64,000 bases of DNA from CAIWHR01 sp963726775 (GTDB lineage Bacteria; Pseudomonadota; Gammaproteobacteria; Burkholderiales; Casimicrobiaceae). The notes beneath the pieces are model-generated. The model did not search any database. It worked only from the letters and a program-made list of their open reading frames with translations, and was not told where the DNA came from. A program made the position numbers and the translations under genes. The DNA lies in contig CAVSDL010000007.1 in assembly GCA_963726775.1 (NCBI GenBank), positions 62,001 through 126,000 of the forward strand. Reading direction: 5' to 3'. Shown piece by piece: positions 54,169 through 64,000 of the stretch (position 1 is its first letter; each line of letters opens with the position of its first letter).

Positions 54169-54903
54169 ATGCGAACTCTAACACCCGCGGAGCGCCGTGC
54201 CTTTCGCGCCACCGCGCATCATTTGCATCCGGTCGTCAGCATAGGCCAGCATGGACTCACCTCGTCCGTGCTCCACGAAATTGACATCAGCCTGTTCGCG
54301 CACCAATTGATCAAGATCCGCGTATTCAGCGACGGGCGCGATGAGCGCGATGCGATGCTGGCGCGGATCTGCGCGGAACTCGATGCCGCCGCCGTGCAGC
54401 ATCTGGGCAAGTTGCTGATCGTCTGGCGCCCGGCGCCCGCGCCCGACGACAACGTGCAGCCCGCGAAGTTGCGCCGGAAATCGGCGCCTGCCCGGACCCC
54501 GGACCGCAGGAAGCTGGCGGCCGGCGAGGCCAAGTCCTTTGGCACGCAGCGCACGCCCCGCGGCACGGTGGCGAAGCCGGCGCCGCGACGCAGGCCTCCG
54601 AAAGGGGGGACCTATGCCGTTCCGAAACCACGCTTCGGCAAGCCGCCGCGCAGCGTCACCGCGGCGATGCTGGACGGCGACTCGCGTCCGCGGCGGCGTC
54701 CGCGCGATCCTGCGGGAAAGGGCGCGCGCGGCGACGCTCCTTCCGGACCCAAATCGTTCGCGCCCCGCGATTTCGGGCAGGGCCGCGCGCCAGCGCCGCA
54801 CAAGCGTCCGCCGCGCGGTGGTGGAGCGGGCAAGGGTCGAATTGACTCGACCTCCGGAAACGGCGCCGCGGCGGGCGCCCGCCGCCGGCGGACACCGCGC
54901 TGA
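54169..54903 (+). CDS. yhbY: YhbY-type CRM-domain RNA-binding protein with long basic tail
   Basis: 244 residues. The first ~97 form the CRM domain of YhbY, a 50S-associated assembly factor: LTPAERRAFRATAHHLHPVV, then IGQHGLTSSVLHEI and LIKIRVF. The remaining ~145 residues are very basic and Pro/Gly/Ala-rich (RRRPPKGG, RRRPRDPAGK, RGGGAGKGR) and are predicted disordered. E. coli YhbY stops at 97. The ATG at 54169 is where similarity begins. It lies between rlmE and greA, as usual, but is oriented away from rlmE and towards greA. Confidence 0.9.
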   Translation: MRTLTPAERRAFRATAHHLHPVVSIGQHGLTSSVLHEIDISLFAHQLIKIRVFSDGRDERDAMLARICAELDAAAVQHLGKLLIVWRPAPAPDDNVQPAKLRRKSAPARTPDRRKLAAGEAKSFGTQRTPRGTVAKPAPRRRPPKGGTYAVPKPRFGKPPRSVTAAMLDGDSRPRRRPRDPAGKGARGDAPSGPKSFAPRDFGQGRAPAPHKRPPRGGGAGKGRIDSTSGNGAAAGARRRRTPR

Positions 54904-55018
54904 CGCTGTCTTCATCCGCCAGCACCGGCGCGTCGGGCGTTGGATCGCTGCTCGGTTCAGCGCAGCCCGGCTAACGCCTCCCCCACCGGCAGGTTCAATT
55001 CCGGCGGGCGCACGAGCC

Positions 55019-55498
55019 TCAGGCATACCGTACCGCGAGCACCTCGTATTCGCGGACGCCCCCAGGCGCCTGCACTTCGGCCGTGTCGCCCTCGCTCTTG
55101 CCGATCAGCGCGCGGGCGATCGGCGAGCTGACCGAAATCTTGCCGTGCTTCAGGTCGGCTTCGTCATCGCCGACGATCTGGTAGGTCACGTGGTCGCCCG
55201 TCTTCGCATCCTCGAGTTCCACCGTCGCGCCGAATACGATGCGCCCGTCGGCGTCGACGACATCCGCCGGATCGATGACCTGCGCGCCGGCGAGCCGGTG
55301 CTCGATCTCGGCGATCCTTCCTTCGATGAAGCCCTGCCGCTCCTTTGCGGCTTCGTAGTCGGCATTCTCCGAAAGATCCCCGTGCGAACGCGCCTCGGCG
55401 ATGGCCGCGATCACGGCCGGGCGGTCGACCGTCTTCATCCTGTGCAACTCGGCCTTGAGGCGGCGCGCGCCTTCGACCGTCATCGGGAATTTCGTCAT
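55019..55498 (-). CDS. greA: Transcription elongation factor GreA
   Basis: 159 residues, stimulating transcript cleavage by stalled RNA polymerase. The N-terminal coiled coil has GARRLKAELHRMKTVDRP and the acidic tip DLSENADYEAAKERQGFIEGRI (the catalytic D and E pair lie in GDLSENADY). The C-terminal FKBP-like domain ends YEVLAVRYA. The ATG at 55498 begins MTKFPMTVEG, the family N-terminus. It is last in carA-carB-greA. Confidence 0.97.
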   Translation of the reverse strand: MTKFPMTVEGARRLKAELHRMKTVDRPAVIAAIAEARSHGDLSENADYEAAKERQGFIEGRIAEIEHRLAGAQVIDPADVVDADGRIVFGATVELEDAKTGDHVTYQIVGDDEADLKHGKISVSSPIARALIGKSEGDTAEVQAPGGVREYEVLAVRYA

Positions 55499-55615
55499 TG
55501 CCTGAGACCTTTCACCAAATGCCGCCGGAGCGCCTGGGAAGCGCAGGCGACACAGCGGTTTCCCGGGGCGTTCTCCGGGCAACTGCGTTCAATGCGCCGG
55601 TTTCGGTTTGCGCGG

Positions 55616-58837
<3,222 letters not shown>

Positions 58838-60040
58838 TCAGGTCCTTGCTTTCTGCAATTCCATCAGCTTCACGAACCGGTCGAAAAGGTAGGCGATGTC
58901 GTGCGGCCCTGGGCTTGCCTCGGGGTGGCCCTGAAAGCTGAACGCGGGCCGGTCGGTGCGGGCGATGCCCTGCAGACTGCCGTCGAACAGCGACACGTGG
59001 GTGACGCGCGCGGTGGCCGGCAGCGTCGCCGGGTCGACCGCAAAGCCGTGGTTCTGGCTTGTGATCAGCACCTGTCCCGTGTCCGTGTCGAGCACCGGAT
59101 GGTTCGCGCCGTGATGGCCGAATTTCATCTTGACGGTCTTCGCACCTGACGCGAGGCCCAACAGCTGGTGACCGAGGCAGATGCCGAACGTCGGCAAGCC
59201 GGATTCGACGATGGCGGCGATCGCGTGGATCGCGTAGGTGCAAGGCTCGGGATCGCCCGGACCGTTCGACAGGAAGACACCGTCGGGCGAGAGCGCCAGG
59301 ACCGCGGCGGCGGGCGTCTGCGCCGGCACAACGGTGAGGCGGCAACCACGCGCGGCGAGCATGCGCAGGATGTTCTGCTTGACGCCGTAGTCATACGCGA
59401 CGACGTGAAAGCGGGGCTTGTCGGAAGCGCGGTACCCGGTGCCCAATGTCCAGGTACCCGCTGTCCATTCGTAGGGCTTCGTGCAGGTCACGACTCTGGC
59501 GAGATCCTGCCCCGCCATCGATGGCGCCGCCTTCGCGCGCGCGACCGCGCCGGCGACATCGGCGTCCGCAATAACCGGCGCTGTGTACAGACAACCATTC
59601 TGGGCGCCGCGGTCGCGCAGGAGCCGCGTAAGCTGGCGCGTGTCGATGTCGGTGATTCCGACGATGCTGTTGGCGGCAAGATACGCGCCCAGGTCGCCCG
59701 TGGAGCGAAAGTTCGACACGACCCTCGGCAGATCGCGGATCACCAGACCGGCCGTGAACGGCCGCCGCGATTCGACGTCCTCGGGGTTCACGCCGACATT
59801 GCCGATGTGCGGACAGGTGAACGTCACGATCTGTCCTGCGTACGACGGGTCCGTCAGAATTTCCTGATAGCCGGTCATCGCCGTGTTGAACACCACTTCG
59901 CCGATCGCGTGGCCCATGGCTCCGATCGCCGCACCGCGAAAAACAGTGCCGTCGGCAAGCGCGAGGAGTGCCGCCGCGCCGTTTCCCGCTGCGGGCAGCA
60001 ACGCGGCTCGCGCGGCGGGTGCGGCGGTCGTATCGGGCAT
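58838..60040 (-). CDS. carA: Carbamoyl phosphate synthase small subunit
   Basis: 400 residues. The N-terminal CPSase domain has GYQEILTDPSYAGQIVTFT and the C-terminal class I glutaminase has the nucleophile Cys in TFGICLGHQLLG, with the catalytic His in FQGHPEASPGP. It supplies ammonia to CarB through the intersubunit tunnel. The N-terminus (about 20 residues of Ala-rich sequence) is longer than in E. coli. A promoter lies about 120 bp upstream. Confidence 0.97.
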   Translation of the reverse strand: MPDTTAAPAARAALLPAAGNGAAALLALADGTVFRGAAIGAMGHAIGEVVFNTAMTGYQEILTDPSYAGQIVTFTCPHIGNVGVNPEDVESRRPFTAGLVIRDLPRVVSNFRSTGDLGAYLAANSIVGITDIDTRQLTRLLRDRGAQNGCLYTAPVIADADVAGAVARAKAAPSMAGQDLARVVTCTKPYEWTAGTWTLGTGYRASDKPRFHVVAYDYGVKQNILRMLAARGCRLTVVPAQTPAAAVLALSPDGVFLSNGPGDPEPCTYAIHAIAAIVESGLPTFGICLGHQLLGLASGAKTVKMKFGHHGANHPVLDTDTGQVLITSQNHGFAVDPATLPATARVTHVSLFDGSLQGIARTDRPAFSFQGHPEASPGPHDIAYLFDRFVKLMELQKART

Positions 60041-60156
60041 GGCGGGTCGCGATGAGTTGTAGAGGCGGACCGCCAGCCACCTGGGATCGCCGGGGTCCGG
60101 ATGTGCGAAGCGGGAACGCCCGCGTCACACGCAGCCATTCCCGCTTTCAGCCCCTC

Positions 60157-60185
60157 ATTATACCGGCCGTACGAAGCCGCGACAA
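60157..60185 (-). promoter_or_regulatory. Sigma-70-type promoter of carAB
   Basis: On the minus strand TTGTCG (60180-60185) and TATAAT (60157-60162) are separated by 17 bp. The start would be near 60150, giving a ~110-nt leader before carA that can fold through GCGGGA/TCCCGC. Confidence 0.62.
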
Positions 60186-60254
60186 CCGCGCCGCGTCCGC
60201 ATTCAGTCGCGCGGTCGATCCTTGGCTCGCGCCTCGGCGTCCAGCCAGTCTACG

Positions 60255-61028
60255 TCAGTACGCCGCGGAGAATCCCCCGTCGACGTACAGCAGATGTCCG
60301 GTGACATAGTCGGCAGCGGGCGATGCGAGGAAAACTGCGGCGCCGGCGATTTCGGGCGGCTCGCCCCAGCGGCCCGCGGGCGTGCGCCGTGCGACCCAGG
60401 CCGAGAACTCCGCATCTCCGATCAGCGGGGCGTTCATCTCGGTCTTGAAGAATCCCGGAGCGATGCCGTTTACCTGGATGTTGTAGGGCGCGAGTTCGAC
60501 AGCAAGGGCGCGCGTCAGCATCTTCAAACCGCCCTTGCTTGCAGCGTACGCGACGATATTGGGCCGGCCGATGTCGCTCGCCAGAGAACAGACGTTGACG
60601 ATCTTGCCGCTGCGCCGCGCCTTCATCGCCGGGAGCACGGCGCGCGCAAGAAGAAACGGGCCGTCGAGATTCGCGGCCTGAAGCGCGCGCCAGTCGGCGA
60701 CCGAGAATTCCTCCAGCGGCTGGCGCCGGTTGATCGCCGCGTTGTTGACCAGGATATCGATCGGACCCAACGTGCGCACGATCGTCGCGACGCCGGCCGT
60801 GACGGCGGATTCATCGGTGACGTCGAAGGGAACGACCTGCGCGGCAATGCCTTCGCGCAGCAGGATTGCGGCCGCAGCGTCGAGTTTGGCCCGGTTGCGG
60901 CCGTTCAGCGCGACGCGCGCGCCGGCGCGCGCCAGCCCCTGCGCAATGGCGAAACCCAGCCCGGACCCGCCACCGGTCACGAGCGCGAGCCGACCGTCGA
61001 GATCGAACGGATGGGTGAGGGTTGCCAC
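60255..61028 (-). CDS. Short-chain dehydrogenase (gluconate 5-dehydrogenase-like SDR)
   Basis: 257 residues of the classical SDR fold. The cofactor loop is TGGGSGLGFA. NNAAINRR is the NAG-type motif, the catalytic Ser is in VCSLASD, and YAASKGG holds Tyr-x-x-x-Lys. The C-terminal PAGRWGEPPEIAGAAVFLAS is typical of KduD/Ga5DH-like members that act on sugar acids, so that is the best guess. The GTG at 61028 is 4 nt after the dapB stop, so it is probably co-transcribed with dapB. Confidence 0.83.
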   Translation of the reverse strand: MATLTHPFDLDGRLALVTGGGSGLGFAIAQGLARAGARVALNGRNRAKLDAAAAILLREGIAAQVVPFDVTDESAVTAGVATIVRTLGPIDILVNNAAINRRQPLEEFSVADWRALQAANLDGPFLLARAVLPAMKARRSGKIVNVCSLASDIGRPNIVAYAASKGGLKMLTRALAVELAPYNIQVNGIAPGFFKTEMNAPLIGDAEFSAWVARRTPAGRWGEPPEIAGAAVFLASPAADYVTGHLLYVDGGFSAAY

Positions 61029-61032
61029 GGCG

Positions 61033-61854
61033 CTACCTGAGGCCCAGCACGTCCTGCATGTCCGCGAGGCCGGCCTGCCGCGCCGATCGGCGTTCGGCAA
61101 CATAGTGCGCGGCGCGCAGCGCGCCCGCCGCGAAATTCTGCCGCGATCCGGCCTTGTGCGCGAGTTCGAGGCGCTCACCGGTGCCCGCGAAGATGACTGC
61201 GTGGTCACCCACCACATCGCCCCCGCGCAGCGCCGCGAAACCGATCGTGCCGGCCTTCCGCTCGTCCGTCGCGCCTTCGCGCGCATAGACGGCGCACTGG
61301 GGGAACGCGCGCCCCGCCCCGCGGGCGGCGGCTTCGCCCAGGAGCAGCGCCGTGCCCGACGGCGCATCGATCTTGTGCCGGTGGTGCATCTCGACGATCT
61401 CGACGTCGTATGCCGGCCCGAGCCGCCGCGCCGCGGCTTCGACGAGCATGGCGAGCACGTTGACGCCGACGCTCATGTTCGGCGCGAATACGATCGGAAT
61501 CGCACGCGCGAATTCCGCAAGCTTTGATTTCTGCGTCTCGGAAAGCCCGGTCGTGCCGACGACGGCGCCGGTACCATGTTGCGCGCAGGCGGCGAGATGC
61601 GCGAGCGTGCCCTCGGGACGCGTGAAATCGATCAGCACGTCTGCGGCACGCACCGCGGCGCCCACGTCGGCGCCGACGATCACGCCCGTCGTGCGGCCGA
61701 TCCGCTCGCCGGCGTCGCGGCCGGCGGTCGGGCTGCCGGGGACGTCGAGTGCCGCCGCAAGCGTCAGTCCGGGATCCGCCAGCGCGGCCTCGATCAGCGC
61801 CTGGCCCATGCGACCAGCCGCGCCGGCGATCGCGATCCTGGTGACCGCCGCCAT
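61033..61854 (-). CDS. dapB: 4-hydroxy-tetrahydrodipicolinate reductase
   Basis: 273 residues, of the lysine/diaminopimelate pathway. Motifs are IAGAAGRMGQALIEA (nucleotide binding), DFTRPEGTL, GTTGLSE, and the active site EMHHRHKIDAPSGTAL with the H-H-x-x-K. It follows bamE by 1 nt and precedes the SDR. Confidence 0.97.
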   Translation of the reverse strand: MAAVTRIAIAGAAGRMGQALIEAALADPGLTLAAALDVPGSPTAGRDAGERIGRTTGVIVGADVGAAVRAADVLIDFTRPEGTLAHLAACAQHGTGAVVGTTGLSETQKSKLAEFARAIPIVFAPNMSVGVNVLAMLVEAAARRLGPAYDVEIVEMHHRHKIDAPSGTALLLGEAAARGAGRAFPQCAVYAREGATDERKAGTIGFAALRGGDVVGDHAVIFAGTGERLELAHKAGSRQNFAAGALRAAHYVAERRSARQAGLADMQDVLGLR

Positions 61855-61855
61855 G

Positions 61856-62359
61856 TCATTGACCGAAGACGTCGATCAGGCTGTCCCACCACGAGCGCGT
61901 GTTGGACCAGGCGGCCTCGCCGGAGGTGCGCGCGGCCGCCTGCTTGTTGAGCTCGGCGGCCGACGGAGGCACCTCGTCGCCTTCCCAGCGCGCGAGCTTG
62001 TCCTCGACGAAATAGACGGTGAACGTCCGGTGGTCCAGCACCTTGCCCTGCCGCGTGAATTCGTAGACGTAGTCCCAGCGGTCGTCGCGAAAGACGGTGA
62101 CGACGAGCGGCGTGCCGAGGACGAGGCGGACCTGCTGCTTCGTCTGACCGACCCGCAGCCTGTTCACCATGTCCTGCGAAAGGAAGTTGCCCTGGTTGAT
62201 GTCGAGCTTGTACACGCCGAACGAACTCAGCGTGGGGGCGAACTTGTCGATCGTCGTGCAACCGGCCAGGAGCGACACGGCGACGGCGAGCGCTACCCGC
62301 ACCGACGGCGGCCATGCGCGACGCGACGCGTGCGAGTTCGGGGAAGAAATGTGGGACAC
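61856..62359 (-). CDS. bamE: Outer membrane assembly lipoprotein BamE
   Basis: 167 residues. A signal peptide ends at the lipobox LLAGC (Cys34). The core has YKLDINQGNFLSQDMVNRLRVG (core segment INQGN, then GQTKQQVRLVLGTPLV) and RWDYVYEF, typical of SmpA/OmlA. It stabilises the Bam beta-barrel machine. A TATAAT hexamer at 62389-62394 (minus strand), 30 nt before the ATG, could be its -10. It is divergent from fur, the usual betaproteobacterial and gammaproteobacterial order. Confidence 0.96.
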   Translation of the reverse strand: MSHISSPNSHASRRAWPPSVRVALAVAVSLLAGCTTIDKFAPTLSSFGVYKLDINQGNFLSQDMVNRLRVGQTKQQVRLVLGTPLVVTVFRDDRWDYVYEFTRQGKVLDHRTFTVYFVEDKLARWEGDEVPPSAAELNKQAAARTSGEAAWSNTRSWWDSLIDVFGQ

Positions 62360-62476
62360 GTGCCTGTGAAATTCCTGAGCGAGCCGCTATTATAGCCACG
62401 TGCGACGCGGCACTGCGGGCCCCTTTTCCAATGGTGCCCGCCTTGCCGCACCCTTTCCTCGCCGGAGCATTCCCTC

Positions 62477-62917
62477 ATGACTTCTCCGCACGACCTCAAG
62501 AACGCCGGTCTCAAGGCCACCGTGCCGCGCCTTCGGATCATCAATCTGTTCGAGACGTCGAAGGTCCGGCATCTGACCGCAGAGGACGTCTACCGGCAGT
62601 TGTTGACGGAAGGTCTCGATATCGGGCTCGCGACGGTGTATCGGGTGCTGACCCAATTCGAGCAGGCGGGTTTGCTCAAGCGCCACCATTTCGAGTCCGG
62701 GAAGGCGGTATTCGAGCTGAACGAGGGCCACCACCACGATCACATCGTGTGCCTGCAATGCGGCCGCGTCGAGGAGTTCTACGACGCGGAGATCGAAAAG
62801 CGACAGATGAAAGTGGCGCGTGAACGCGGATTCGAAATCAGCGAGCACGCGCTCTACCTGTACGCCGATTGCGTGAAGGCCAAATGCCCGTACGGCAAAC
62901 CCGGAGGCGGTGCCTGA
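62477..62917 (+). CDS. fur: Ferric uptake regulator
   Basis: 146 residues. A winged-helix DNA-binding domain (LKATVPRLRIINLFE; GLATVYRVLTQFEQAG) is followed by the metal-binding dimer domain with HHHDHIVCLQCGRVEE (the first CxxC) and a second Cys pair CVKAKC near the C-terminus. It represses iron uptake genes with Fe(II). No clear Fur box was seen in the 117-bp bamE-fur gap. Confidence 0.97.
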   Translation: MTSPHDLKNAGLKATVPRLRIINLFETSKVRHLTAEDVYRQLLTEGLDIGLATVYRVLTQFEQAGLLKRHHFESGKAVFELNEGHHHDHIVCLQCGRVEEFYDAEIEKRQMKVARERGFEISEHALYLYADCVKAKCPYGKPGGGA

Positions 62918-62990
62918 CACGAAGTCGGGTGCCTCGCGGCCCCGGGGAACGCGTGGGCAAGCGTGCCCTCCCGGAGCCGCGGCTGCCGGG

Positions 62991-64000
62991 TCAACGCATC
63001 TCCGTCCGCGCAGCCTCCCCCGGACCTGCGTCGACATCACGTCGGTCGAGATCCGCGAACCGGAATCCGAGCAGCCACAGCGCGCCGAAATAGGCGGCGG
63101 CACCCAGCGCGCAGACCCATGCCAGCCGGGCGACCTTCGTCCACAGCGTCGCCTCGAGCCACAGGGACGCGGGGCCGGAGATCCACAGCAGCGTTGCGGC
63201 CAGCGCAAACAGCGCGACGGCCAGCTTCGAGATGAATAGCAGCCACCCCGGTCGCTGCACGTAGATCCCGCGCCTCTTGAGGAACCAGAACAGCAGCCCT
63301 GCGTTGAGGCAGGCACCGATCGATGTGGACAGCGTGAGGCCGGCGTGGCCGATCCGGTACATCAGGATCAGCGCAAGCGTTTGCGCGACGAGGACGGTGA
63401 CGAACGCGATCTTGACCGGCGTACTCATGATCTGGCGGGCGTAGAAACCGGGGGCGAGGATTTTCACGACAATGAGTCCGAGCAGGCCGACGCTGTAACC
63501 CAATAGCGCGGCGCGCGTCTGCCAGACGTCGTGCGCCGTGAACTGTCCATACTGGTAGAGGGTCGCGATCAGCGGCACGGCAAGCACCCACAGCGCGACC
63601 GCCGCGGGCAATGCGAGCAGGAAGGCGAGCCGCAGCCCCCAATCCAGAAGCGCCGAGTATTCCTGCGGCTCGGCGTCGGCATGATGCCTCGCGAGCGACG
63701 GCAACAGCACCGTACCGAGCGCGACACCCAGCAGTGCACCGGGGAACTCCATCAACCGGTCCGCGTAGGTGATCCACGATATCCGGCCATCGCCCAGCGC
63801 CGCGGCGAGCTGCGTGTTGATGAGCGCCGAGATCTGCGCGGCGGATACACCGAGCACGGCGGGTCCCATGGCCAGCAGCACGCGCCGAACGCCTTCGTCG
63901 CGCCAATCGAAGCGCGGACGTGGCAGCATCCCGATCCGGATCAGCGGCCGGACCTGCAGCGCGAGCTGCGCGCCGCCGCCGATGGCCACCCCCCACGCCA
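62991..64000 (-). CDS. murJ: Lipid II flippase MurJ, C-terminal part
   Basis: The reading frame runs off the window edge; about 336 C-terminal residues are visible, with at least eight membrane helices. Conserved segments are YADRLMEFPGALLGVALGTVLLPSL (the central YADRLxxxPxGxxGxxLG pattern) and LAPGFYARQ. It moves lipid II across the inner membrane. The tail after the last helix is short and charged. It is convergent with fur. Confidence 0.96.
   Translation of the reverse strand, partial: AWGVAIGGGAQLALQVRPLIRIGMLPRPRFDWRDEGVRRVLLAMGPAVLGVSAAQISALINTQLAAALGDGRISWITYADRLMEFPGALLGVALGTVLLPSLARHHADAEPQEYSALLDWGLRLAFLLALPAAVALWVLAVPLIATLYQYGQFTAHDVWQTRAALLGYSVGLLGLIVVKILAPGFYARQIMSTPVKIAFVTVLVAQTLALILMYRIGHAGLTLSTSIGACLNAGLLFWFLKRRGIYVQRPGWLLFISKLAVALFALAATLLWISGPASLWLEATLWTKVARLAWVCALGAAAYFGALWLLGFRFADLDRRDVDAGPGEAARTEMR

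Overview
This is 64 kb of GC-rich chromosome from a betaproteobacterium. Two conserved blocks place it: carA-carB-greA next to yhbY/rlmE-ftsH-folP-glmM, and divergent bamE/fur. The rho-rpmE-obgE-proB and rppH neighbourhood, the Cys-type formate dehydrogenase cluster with its TAT-target protein, and DUF3305/DUF3306 fit Burkholderiales or Nitrosomonadales. I cannot name a genus.

Layout. 0-7 kb: the end of rho, rpmE, a GT39/ArnT-like membrane glycosyltransferase, obgE, proB, a five-copy ~105-bp tandem array that begins inside the proB stop region, a Yip1-like membrane protein, and rppH on the minus strand. 7-13 kb: a signal-less HtrA-like protease divergent from napDABC (periplasmic nitrate reduction), then a 56-codon-scale membrane protein gene preceded by an FNR-type box. 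13-23 kb, minus strand: an acyl-CoA ligase, recQ, a secreted zinc metallopeptidase, and gnd-pgi-pgm of sugar phosphate metabolism. 23-29 kb: a 1-kb intergenic stretch with a sigma-54-like promoter, an IHF-like site and an orphan terminator (candidate small RNA); a two-gene M64 peptidase operon; a decayed inverted copy of its C-terminal module; a HAF-repeat secreted protein; and tRNA-Ser(CGA). 29-46 kb: a ten-gene minus-strand operon for a membrane-bound periplasm-facing formate dehydrogenase, facing a plus-strand series of molybdenum cofactor and FDH maturation genes (moaA, fdhD, mobA, moeA) with a GFA protein, an acyltransferase, a chromate transporter and a carbonic anhydrase. 46-64 kb: relA, glmM-folP-ftsH-rlmE, yhbY, carA-carB-greA, an SDR, dapB-bamE, fur, and the end of murJ.

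Working together: formate dehydrogenase and nitrate reductase NapA both use molybdopterin guanine dinucleotide, made by the MoaA/MoeA/MobA products here. Electrons from formate could enter the quinone pool through the b-type cytochrome subunit and leave through NapC to NapAB, a formate-to-nitrate chain. The carbonic anhydrase beside the cluster could hydrate the CO2 released.

The most unusual material is a ~125-residue repeated module, rich in Trp and aromatic residues and ending in Cys. It is duplicated at the C-terminus of two unrelated zinc metallopeptidases, and a third degenerate copy lies nearby. Also notable are the possible sigma-54-dependent RNA locus and the tandem array grown from the proB 3' end.
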